A DNA stretch of 64,000 nucleotides, from contig CM059567.1 of assembly GCA_030386875.1 (NCBI GenBank), positions 56,776,020 to 56,840,019 of the forward strand, in the 5' to 3' direction. This DNA is from Morinoia aosen. Its lineage: Eukaryota; Arthropoda; Malacostraca; Amphipoda; Talitridae. Made by a program: the position numbers and the translations under genes. Within the stretch, counting starts at the first letter, position 1; each line of letters begins with the position of its first letter. The notes below the pieces were generated by a model. The model saw nothing but the letters and a program-made list of their open reading frames with translations, did no database searches and had not been told where the DNA came from. Below are positions 1-10,500 of this stretch, in pieces.

Positions 1-80
1 TAAGAAAGAGTTTAGTGTCACGTTCGGTGTGGATTGGAGTTACATTGTCGGGTTAACGCCCCTTCTGTGTCTGCCCGCAG

Positions 81-116
81 CCCCCACCTCTACTGGGAAC
101 TCTATTACCATTTCTG
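81..116 (+). other. Candidate 36-bp microexon
   Basis: A pyrimidine-rich tract ending ctgcccgcag is followed 36 bases later by tctg|gtgagc, a good donor. The length preserves frame. One reading gives PTSTGNSITIS, which fits a Ser/Thr linker upstream in ubinuclein, but nothing in the sequence proves it belongs to that gene. It may equally be chance. Confidence 0.25.
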
Positions 117-1049
117 GTGAGCCAGAGCCCTCGCAGGCCCCAGTGTGTGTGTGTTTTGTGACCTCGTCTTGGGCTTGGTTTCTCTTTTGCTTTGCCTCGC
201 GTTTGCCGGAGTCACCCGAACGAGCCCAGTCTAACTTTTTTGCCCGGCTGCATGCATGTTTTTCGCCGCCCAAGTAATTAAATCGCTTGGCAGGGAAAAA
301 CATGCGTGCTCCAGCAAAAAAGTTTGACTGGGAGTGAACGTTGTTTTCTATATATATACTGTACTTGTGTATGTGAACTAACGTTTCCCTCATGTTAGCT
401 CACATATGCAGCATTTACATGAACAGTATAAATATATATATACAGTATATATATATATATATATATATGCTGTACATTTATATGCTGTATATGTGAACTA
501 ACATTACTCTCATGTTGACCGCTACACTTTTGAGACTGGGTACCTACCGCTAGTATCGCAAATCTCGCACTAAGGCTATATTTCCGCAGCACATCTCAAG
601 TTACGTGGCACTTCCAGTTCTCAGGCTTGTTTCTCTTGGGCATTTGTGGTAGATCACGCTACTGTAGATCTATATCTTAGTCTGCTTCTCCAGGTATTGC
701 ACTCACTTCAATGCTTTCTTATTCAACCATCGTCACGGAAAATAACTGGTGTCATTGACTCGACATTTAGATCGGGTATTTCTGTAAAACTCGTTTTTGG
801 CCGAACTTTGTGAGAAGCGAAATCCTTTCTTGCATTCGTTTACTAATATGGCTACATCATCTTGGGAGCGTGCGTCAAATCATCGTGATGGATTGATGTT
901 TTCTAAGGGAATGAAATGGGTTTTCTAGGAAATTCCCCAAAGAGTATCGGTGAACGAGCAGACCGAAGTTAAGTTTCACAGAATTTAGCAGTCCTTACGG
1001 TCAAGTACAGGAAGCGTGCGGGTCGTTACGGTTAGGTTGCATCGCCTAT
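117..1049. other. Non-coding stretch with TA microsatellite
   Basis: No gene is recognised. A (TA)n tract lies at about 431-469, flanked by two copies of a short segment reading tatgtgaacta (about 370 and 489). The open frames here are short and lack family features. Confidence 0.5.
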
Positions 1050-1074
1050 AATAGTGACGCCTTCAGGACTTTCG

Positions 1075-1280
1075 TCATTCGTGCCCACTTTGCTTCTTCC
1101 ACGTTTTGTGCCTTCTTTGCTATCTCTGTTTTATATTCTTTTCCTTCTCTGGCTCCCTAATTTGATGGTTCTATGCTCAGGGTGTCCTGTGCGGGAACAC
1201 ACCTCGTGCATAGATTTTCCATTTTCTCACTCCATTCTGTGTAACTGGTTCTATCTCTTTGCTTGATAATCACCTTAGCT
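1075..1280 (+). repeat. Interspersed repeat family A, partial copy
   Basis: Shares cttctttgctatctctgttt and the gaacacacctcgtgcatagat segment with the copy at 10975-11190, and more weakly with six other copies in the window. Probably a SINE or short non-autonomous element. The copy is diverged. Confidence 0.5.
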
Positions 1281-2529
1281 GTGGCCAGGGAGTCTTGAAA
1301 ATTATATAATAATAAAAATAACGATGATGATCATGATGAAGTAAATAATAATAAAAATTAAAAATTACGCGACGTCTTGCATTCTAAAGCCATGTTCGTC
1401 GAAATACGAGATAGATAGTTCGGAACGACTCATATTCTCTGATTGTTGTATTTTACTGAAAAGATTCAAAGAGTTTGACAGGTATTCCTAGTTCAGAGTT
1501 ATCCTTCTAAATTTTCTCTCACATTTCTAGAAATATAAGTAGTAAATTTTGCTATTATAGTCGTGGTACAGTCTATTCTGAGCTCAATGTGAAATATTTC
1601 TGGACCAAATATGGTTTCAAGAGGTGTTCGTGTAATCTGCTCAATTGATAGTTCCAGAGAAATAAAGTGCCTGAATTTCTCTAAGTACTGCGTAGGTGCT
1701 CGGCACTTCATAGTCACTTTACGAGTCCATGTTAAGCAAGCTTGTGTACGAGTCAGGCAGACGTTAAAATTATCAAGTAAATTTAGCGATGTCTTGAAAT
1801 AGGGATGACTGAAACATGTGTATCGATACTTCGTTCTCAATATTGTCTTCGTGAGATTTACGAGCTTTCACTCACGTTAATTGTTCTTTGGCAGCCGTGA
1901 GCGCTCATCAAAATCTGTTGATCTTGAAATTAAGCTAGAGGCGCGGGTAGGTCCTCAGCTAACACAGGTTAATTTTTTGCATCATTGGCAGTGTAACTTT
2001 ACTTTTTATTAAATTTTAGCCTGCTGTGAAGCACGGGTATTTAAAGTATGTATGTTCTGATATAAGTTGAAATGTGGAGGGTCTGTGTCGGAAAATACCT
2101 TCTCGAATTATTCTTATTTCAGTAAATTGGTTGGTTTTCAGGTAGTTAATTACAGAAATGAATTTATTCATACAGCAGGCTTAAACTCTTTGGAATCTGA
2201 AAGATTTTCTAACGTTTTGAACCGATGTCTTTTTATATGAAAGATAATGACTGAAATTCTTATGTAGTGCGAGCTTCAAGCATTCTGAAACCTGGCAATA
2301 TTTTGATTATGATATCATCACAAAAAGAATGGAATACATTTAAACGTTCATCCATTTGCCTCGATGTCTCTAAACACAGCCATGACTACTGACCGAAAGT
2401 CTTCACCGCTAAATTTTCTTGTTACATCATCGCTTGTCCGTCTTGTTCACGTTCATTTAATCACGCTTCTGAACTATACGCTCGTTTCAAATTTCTGTTT
2501 GCTTCACTCGCGTCATCTCTCGTTTGTCA
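1281..2529. other. Unannotated stretch
   Basis: Presumed intron or 5' flank of ubinuclein. I see no gene, RNA or repeat structure that I can support. Confidence 0.4.
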
Positions 2530-3944
2530 GTATTTTTGTTAACTCGTTTTTTTACTGTTATATCATTTTATCTCGATTTTGGTTAACTTGTTTTTTACTG
2601 GTATCATGTCGTTTTGTTCCTATTTTGGTTGACTCGTTTTTTACTGGTATCATGTCGTTTTGTTCCTATTTTGGTTCACTCGTTTTTTACTGGTATCATG
2701 TCGTTTTGTTCCTATTTTGGTTAACTCGTTTTTTACTGGTATCATGTCGTTTTGTTTCTATTTTGGTTAACTCGTTTTTTTACTGTTATATCATTTTATC
2801 TCGATTTTGGTTAACTTGTTTTTTACTGGTATCATGTCGTTTTGTTCCTATTTTGGTTGACTCGTTTTTTACTGGTATCATGTCGTTTTGTTCCTATTTT
2901 GGTTAACTTTTTTTTTACTGGTATCATGTCGTTTTGTTCCTATTTTGGTTAACTTGTTTTTTACTGGTATCATGTCGTTTTGTTCCTATTTTGGTTAACT
3001 CGTTTTTTACTGGTATCATGTCGTTTTGTTCCTATTTTGGTTCACTCGTTTTTTACTGGTATCATGTCGTTTTGTTACTATTTTGGTTCACTCGTTTTTT
3101 ACTGGTATCATGTCGTTTTGTTCCTATTTTGGTTCACTCGTTTTTTACTGGTATCATGTCGTTTTGTTCCTATTTTGGTTCACTCGTTTTTACTGGTATC
3201 ATGTCGTTTTGTTCCTATTTTGGTTCACTCGTTTTTTACTGGTATCATGTCGTTTTGTTCCTATTTTGGTTAACTCGTTTTTTACTGGTATCATGTCGTT
3301 TTGTTCCTATTTTGGTTAACTTGTTTTTTACTGGTATCATGTCGTTTTGTTCCTATTTTGGTTCACTCGTTTTTTACTGGTATCATGTCGTTTTGTTCCT
3401 ATTTTGGTTCACTCGTTTTTTACTGGTATCATGTCGTTTTGTTCCTATTTTGGTTAACTCGTTTTTTACTGGTATCATGTCGTTTTGTTCCTATTTTGGT
3501 TAACTTGTTTTTTACTGGTATCATGTCGTTTTGTTCCTATTTTGGTTCACTCGTTTTTTACTGGTATCATGTCGTTTTGTTCCTATTTTGGTTAACTCGT
3601 TTTTTACTGGTATCATGTCGTTTTGTTCCTATTTTGGTTAACTTGTTTTTTACTGGTATCATGTCGTTTTGTTCCTATTTTGGTTCACTCGTTTTTTACT
3701 GGTATCATGTCGTTTTGTTCCTATTTTGGTTAACTCGTTTTTTACTGGTATCATGTCGTTTTGTTCCTATTTTGGTTAACTCGTTTTTTACTGGTATCAT
3801 GTCGTTTTGTTCCTATTTTGGTTCACTCGTTTTTTACTGGTATCATGTCGTTTTGTTCCTATTTTGGTTCACTCGTTTTTTACTGGTATCATGTCGTTTT
3901 GTTCCTATTTTGGTTCACTCGTTTTTTACTGGTATCATGTTTTG
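2530..3944 (+). repeat. 46-bp minisatellite, about 30 copies
   Basis: Tandem unit of 46 bp containing ggtatcatgtcgttttgttc and a variable ttaactcg/ttcactcg/ttaacttg segment. A divergent unit with tgttatatcattttatctcg occurs at about 2545-2580 and again at about 2780-2815, showing a larger duplication. Because 46 is not a multiple of 3 and the unit lacks stops in all forward frames, long overlapping frames cross the array. These are not evidence of a protein. Confidence 0.95.
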
Positions 3945-4530
3945 TCCCGTTTGAATGGCGAAGCTTGTCTCCCGCACCTATCTCTGCAATCTTGTACCAT
4001 ATTTAGTGGCTCCATGTATTTTTTTCCATGGGAGTTCCGCCTTATTTTGGTGATGCTATGTTGTTTTCTTTTATTTATTTTCTAGCTTTTTCAAAACTGC
4101 GTCTTCGCTTAGGTGCTGTAGCTTGTTTTCTATCTAAAAATCATATAAAATAATGGAAACTGATGGTAAAAATTTTGACGCATTACTCAGTTCAAAATTT
4201 CTTGGTGATGCAAAATAATTCAACATCGAGTGGGTATTACGTAAGACGGCAACGTCAAAACTTAATGTAAATATTGAAGATGCAATCTGGCATGCGAAAT
4301 AGGAAGGTTGTGAAGGAAAGGTTGTAATCTTATCTGAAACATTTTTTTCTAGTGACGGCCAAATTAAAGAGAAGTTAGTAGTCACGTAGATATTCGAAAT
4401 ATTTAGTTTTCTCGTATCTTATTCTCAATTCATCCTTCAAGGTGCCACAAAATGAGTGCCTTTGAGCAGCATTATTTTCTTTTGGGAAGTAAGGGCAGGC
4501 AACTGCATCATACCCACGGAGGGTTATGGC
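3945..4530. other. Unannotated stretch
   Basis: Nothing recognised between the two minisatellites. Confidence 0.4.
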
Positions 4531-4795
4531 GTCTGAAGTCGAGCCTTAGACTCGTAAAATCGCGACTTAGTCTCGTAAAATCGCGACTTAGTCTTATGGG
4601 GTCGAGCCTTAGACTCGTGAAATCGCGACTTAGATTTATGAAGTCGCGACTTGGACTAATGAAGTCGCGACTTGGACTAATGAAGTCGCGACTTGGACTA
4701 ATGAAGTCGCGACTTGGACTAATGAAGTTGCGACTTGTACTCATGAAGTCGCGGCTTGTACTCATGAAGTAGTGAGCTAGGTTCATGGTGTCGGA
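4531..4795 (+). repeat. 21-bp minisatellite
   Basis: About 12 copies of a 21-bp unit, consensus aagtcgcgacttggactaat with one further base. gtcgcgac is itself palindromic. The period is a multiple of 3, which explains open frames on both strands. No protein is inferred. Confidence 0.9.
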
Positions 4796-5429
4796 ACTTA
4801 GACTTTTTCATTTGGGATTTAACTAAACCACATCGAGGTAGCTAAACCTTGTGACAAAAGTTCAATCTTTTGATAAACCATAGATAGCAACTGCTTGCAT
4901 GACGGTTGGGGTTCTCCCTGTGAATATTTTCTTGTTTTCAATGGACTGTTGGAGTTTTGCAGTCTAAAGCAATGTGCATAGAAGTGGTAGTGCTCGAAAC
5001 TAACTCGTGTTCTCCCGTGAATAAACTTTTTTGTACATATTTAAAGAGTTTGTCACCGGATTTCAGGAATGTTTTGTGAAGGTCCTGCGTGTATGCGTAC
5101 ATAGGCGTGTTCTGGTGTGTTTAATGTTTGTTTGTAGTGGAGCTGGATGATGTAATGCATAACAGGTTGGTGCGTTGTGAATGGATCATTTGTTGTGTTT
5201 TATTTTCGGACGCAGCCTGAGCTTTCAATTTTACATTTGGTTTGGTCGAGTGGTGCTTAAATCTTATTGCAGAACCTTAGCTATAGATTAGAATTCATCT
5301 CTTAAGTTTCTAAACTGAAATGACGCTAAGGACCACGACACTCTTAAGAGGTCTGGAAATTCCGGGGCTGTTGTGAAGGTTATCAAGTTTACTGCGGCGT
5401 GTTCAACTGGAGCTTAAATTCAACTCTAA
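4796..5429. other. Unannotated stretch
   Basis: AT-rich presumed intronic DNA; nothing recognised. Confidence 0.4.
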
Positions 5430-5690
5430 GGAAACTCTCATTTCAATTTTCAATTTCCATCTTGAAACGTACAAAAGAATGCTTGGAATGTTATTTCAAT
5501 TTTCAGCATTCAAATGGATTAACTTTTAATTGGAACGTTATTGCTATATTTTCAACATTTATGTGAACAAACTTATAATTGAGCGCTATTTCAATTTCGA
5601 ACATTAAAATGAAGAAAAGATTTAATTGGAGCCTCATTTCAATATTCAATATTAAAATGAGAACATTTTTTTAGAACGTTCCTTGATTTA
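5430..5690 (+). repeat. Degenerate tandem repeat, about 47 bp
   Basis: About five imperfect copies of a unit built around atttcaattttcaacatt followed by aaatgaacaaac and ttaattggaacg. Decayed minisatellite. Confidence 0.65.
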
Positions 5691-7104
5691 ATGTATATAC
5701 TGTACATGTACAGTTTTTACGTGTACTAGGCCTGAGTTTGAAATGTTTCATGTTAGGTAATTTTATGCTTAGTTTATGATGAAAATTTAATGTAACGAGT
5801 TGATACGAGTGTCTAGAATATTTATATCATGTATCTTCAGAAACGCTCATTCTTCATTCATTATAAGAGGTTGTTGGCGTTTCCTACAAAGGAAGAGTTG
5901 CATCTATTTTTTCACCTGGGAGTATGAGCTAATGATGTCAGTATCAGTTAGTGTTGCGTGAGGCTTGATGTTACGGAGCACGTCCTTTTCTGTTCACTTC
6001 AGCACCTAGGTTGTTAGATCTTTAGCGTGGATAAGCATTATTTTTCATCTTTACCACGTGCTTTGGAAGACAAGCTATGCCCACTTAAATGTTGCGAGGT
6101 TTTAAAGTGAGAATTCTTTAAATTATTGGGTTTCTTCAGTGTGACATAAGCTTTGAAGGTTAAAGTACCTTAATCGACCTGACACGCGCAATTCTGTCTG
6201 ATTCTTAGCCGCATTTTATTGCACATCTTCATAAAAAGTCTCGTGTATATGTGGGTAATTTGTCACTTTTTTAAAAATTTTCAGAAAACACATTGTTTTA
6301 TCTGCAAATCATGCCATGTGTATATGACTTGATTATGGTACACCGTTACAAAGCTATTCTCTAGGGGTATTCTGAAGGGAATATTCTGTAGGCCCCTAGG
6401 GGTATTCTGAAGAGGATTGTCGTTCAGTGCATCTTGTGGATTTGAAGCATCTCGAGGATGTGTGAAGCACCTGAGCTACATACAGGGAACATATTGATAG
6501 TGTCCCTCCTCGTCTGCGTACCTTGGGATAATAGCGCTCCTCAGTGGTAACCTTAGCTACCCACCGCAGAATAAGACCATTTGTTACAGAACTTTGTGGG
6601 TATAGGTATGTAATTACGTAGCGCTTTCATTCGGTACTTCTCCTTTTCTCCTATGGGGAAGCCCTCGTACTTTGCAATCGACCTCCTCGACGAGTGTCTC
6701 CGTCTTTCATTCCTTATCCTTATTATCCTTATTTCACCTTTTCGTCTCTTCGAGATATTTTTTCTATGGTCAGCGTAGCAAGCTGTGCCGTCGAGACTCG
6801 CAAATTACTACCCCTGTGGTGACACTTAAACTTGAAACTTTAGTCTTCTTTCATCGTGATTATCACCTAACTGATCGGAAATTGAAAGTAAACCATAAAC
6901 ATTACAATACTATAAATAATGATACATCACGGTGCGGGATTCACTGTTTTTAGTATTAGTATATTAGCGTGTGTGTTCGACTGGTTTTCTCATAGCTTTC
7001 ATCACGGCATCGCTTGCAAGTTAGGGTCGCGTGTATGTTTGCGTTGACTCAAAACAGCATGTTGTACTCATGTATGTGAGCGTACGTGTTGTATATCATT
7101 GTCA
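5691..7104. other. Unannotated stretch with small duplication
   Basis: No gene recognised. A short duplication (ctaggggtattctgaag) occurs at about 6362 and 6396. Confidence 0.4.
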
Positions 7105-7425
7105 TGTACGTATATACATCCATACTTTCATACACATATTTCTATATACAAATATATGGCAGTGAGTCACAATCGTGATGCATGTGTGGCTTAATACGGA
7201 CTTACTCTCACTATTTAAGGATCGATTAATGCTCATTTGACCATATACATACATACATACTTTCGTACATGTATGTACGTATATATATATGTTTGTGTAT
7301 ACAAACTTATGGCAGTGAGTCACAATCGTGATGCGTGTGTAGCTTAATATGGACTTAGTGAGACCACCATCGCTAGTGGTCTCACTAGCTAAGGATCGAT
7401 TAATGCTCATTTGACCTCCGTTGCT
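7105..7425 (+). repeat. Tandem duplication abutting an exon acceptor
   Basis: Two copies of a 130-170 bp segment (about 7110-7243 and 7255-7419). Each carries ggcagtgagtcacaatcgtg and ends in aaggatcgattaatgctcat followed by ttgacc. The second copy has an extra short stem, gtgagaccacc...ggtggtctcac-like, at about 7358-7386. The second copy leads directly into the pyrimidine tract of ubinuclein exon a. Confidence 0.85.
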
Positions 7426-7431
7426 GCCCAG

Positions 7432-7521
7432 GGGCACGGAAGCGCCTGCAGGTGCCACCGGCGAGGAGAAGAAGAAACAGAAGATGCCCAAGAAACACTT
7501 CGTATTTACCAAAGAATCAAG
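7432..7521 (+). CDS. UBN: Ubinuclein exon a (basic KKHF block)
   Basis: The acceptor is gctgcccag and the donor is tcaag|gtgaga. The exon starts with one base of a split codon and ends with two (AG). It encodes an Ala/Gly linker, then EEKKKQKMPKKHFVFTKES, which aligns with the basic RKKF segment of ubinucleins. The AG completes to AGC (Ser) with the first base of the next exon 3.8 kb away, and that phase match across a LINE-bearing intron is strong support. The intron sequence just upstream is tandemly duplicated. Confidence 0.82.
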
Positions 7522-10500
7522 GTGAGAAACTCAGGCTTCTTTTTACGTCACTGCTAGGATTATGATTATCCTCATTTTTGTGACACTCGGAAGAGGTTTA
7601 TTTTAGGGTATCACTGTAAATGTTAATGTCCATAAAGTCTTTCTTAGATTTCAAATGTTTAATAACAGATCACTTGCTTAAAAGTATGAAGTATGTGTAC
7701 TTCATTCCAGTCCTTTATGCGCTTTATATTTGGTATCGCGTGGTGTCTCAATATTCGGAATATTTGGTTTCCACATTTGCTCATTTCAAAAATCGCGTTG
7801 AAATGCAAGAGGTGGTTTTGTTTCATGGTACCTTAACATACGCTGGGCTTAGTGATGCAGTGACACAATTTCTGCTGTTCCTGACCCAGCTAGTTGGTGG
7901 AGTTATCACAGTGGTGTCTGAAGGAAACGAAAACAAAATGTATTAATTGCTCGAGAGAGATAACGCAACCGTCGACGCGTCCTTCACGCGATATAAGGAA
8001 AGGTGGGAAGGAAGACCTCTGCGGTTGGGGGGAGACAATGAAGCATACAATAGCCCCTTAACCATGTCAGAACTTAAAACTGCCTTACGCACAGCCAGCG
8101 ATAGCGCTCCCGGCCATGATGACATCTCGTACAGCATGATTAAAAAAGCCCACGAAACCTTCCTCCCTGCAGTACTCTCTCTCTTCAACAAAATATGGTC
8201 CCAGCAGGAATTCCCAGCAACTTGGTCACTAACAATAATAATAGCAATTTTAAAAGCTGGTAAAGATCCGACATCTCCAAATAGTTACCGTCCAATTGCT
8301 CTCACCTCATGCTTAAGCAAACTGCTTGAAAAAATTGTTAACAGGAGACTAGTCTGGTTTTTGGAATCGACTAGGAAAATAGTAAATATCCAATCTGGCT
8401 TCCGGAAGAACCGAAGTACCACCGACCATTTGGTGACGCTGTCATCACACATCGCTTCGAGTATTACTTCAAAGAATCACCTTGTTGCCGTCTTCTTTGA
8501 CCTACAGAAAGCATATGACACCGCATGGACATCCGGAATCCTACTGAAACTTCAGAAATATGGTATACATGGGCACCTTCTTGCTTTCCTACACAATTTC
8601 ATGAATAATAGAAAAATTAGAGTCCGTCTCCAGAATGTCCACTCGTCAACCAAGAGCCTCCGAGGAGGAGTCCCTCAGGGAAGTATCCTCAGCTGCGTGT
8701 GTTTCCTTGTTGCCATAAATGATATCGCTGATGAAATTCCGCAGAGTGTCCATCGGCTTCTATACGTAGATGACTTCGTCATCTATGTGTCGGGCAAAAA
8801 ACCGGAGTTCCTAAAACGACAATTGCAGATCGCTATTAACCACCTCACGCAATGGACAGCAACCACTGGATTTCAATTCTCCCCATCCAAAACAGTGACT
8901 ATGCATTTCTGCCGTACTCGTGGCTGTCTGAAAGCCTCCCCCGAACTTCATCTAAACAATGCAGTGCTACCACATGTTGAACAATTCAAGTATCTGGGAT
9001 TAATCTTCGACTCGAGCCTTACCTGGCGGCCTCACATCCAATCCCTCAAACGATCATGTTCACAACACATAAACTTAATGAAAGTCATATCCCATACCCA
9101 GTATGGAGCAGATCGGCAAACCTTGCTCCGTCTTTATATGGGTCTACTAAAGCCAAAATTGGACTATGGCTCAGAAGCTTATAGCTCTGCATGTGCTACC
9201 CTAATGAAATCATTGCACACTGTGCAGAATTCTGCCCTTCGGGTAGCTACTGGTGCGTTCAAAAGTTCACCTATCTTATCTCTCCATGCAGAAACCGGAA
9301 TAAAACCTTTAGCGTATTACCTGGAAATAAAGATCGTAAACTATTACCTTAGACTGCTCTCTGATCCTGCTCAACAAATTCTCTCAAAAATTCGCTGTGC
9401 TTCGGGACGCCTGCATGCAAACGAAAGAAGCCCCAAACCATTTTATCTTCGCCTGCAAACGATACTAAGAAACTATGACATCTCACTGGAGTGCGTGGCT
9501 CCGGAAAGCGTCTCCCCCATTGCGCCGTGGGTCTCTCCCCCGATAGCTGTGTGCAGTGAACTGGCTGACCTGCATAAACGACTGCTTGGTGCAGCCCCAT
9601 CCAGAGCCCTATTCCTCGATCACTTCGTACGTCACTCTGAAACAGCTGTCTTCTTTACCGATGGATCTAGAACTGAACATGACACGGCATATGCAGCCGT
9701 CCATGGGTTAAACATACTAGCGGTCAAACTCCCTTCAGTGGCTTCGGTGTTCACAGCTGAGTTGTGTGCAATACTGTCCGCGGTGCGCGGATCTCGAGCG
9801 GTGGATACGAGTATGATCACAATCGTCTCAGACTGTCGTAGCGCCCTACAAAGTATGATAAAACCCTGCAACACCCATCCTATAATAACGCAGATCCTAA
9901 CGCTGATGACTGAGATCGGAAAACATTATACATTGTGCTGGGTGCCTAGCCATGTGGGTGTGGCGGGGAACGAGAGAGCTGACGAGGCTGCACAGTCTGC
10001 CACCCAACGAGAGCGCCAGATACGCAAAGGAATGCCTCGCGGAGACTTCGCATGTGCCTTTAAAAGACTCGTCCATCAAAATTGGAATCATGACTGGCGT
10101 GAAGTGACTGAGAACAAACTCCGAGAAATTAAGGACACGACGCAACCCTTCCGAACAAGCTGCTGGACCAACCGGGAGTGGGAGATAAAGCTGTGTCGCC
10201 TCCGTATTGGACATACACTTCTAACGCATGAGTATTTGATGAACGGGACTGCGCCGCCGCAATGTCTCCAGTGTCAAGTTACTGTGAGTGTAAAACACAT
10301 TCTCACCGAGTGCCAACGATATGCTGCACTAAGACGCCGTTACTTCGGTCAGAGCGAGGTGGTGATGAGCGAGTTGCTGGGAGACTCGGGCCCGGTTGAA
10401 TTGGGGGGAGGCCTCTATAGGTTTCTCCAAGAAGCTGACTTATTCTATGTAATCTAATTTCCCATGAGTTCTAAATTATAAAGACAGGCAAATTGATAGT

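Noticed and set aside
2364-4085. Phe/Leu-rich membrane-like proteins predicted across the 46-bp array
   Set aside because: Several overlapping frames arise only from the stop-free repeat unit. No conserved domain and no consistent start.
4452-4786. Repeat proteins on both strands
   Set aside because: Products of the 21-bp minisatellite, whose period is a multiple of 3.
7620-7946. 108-residue open frame before the LINE
   Set aside because: No family features and it ends in the target-site duplication. Treated as intron.
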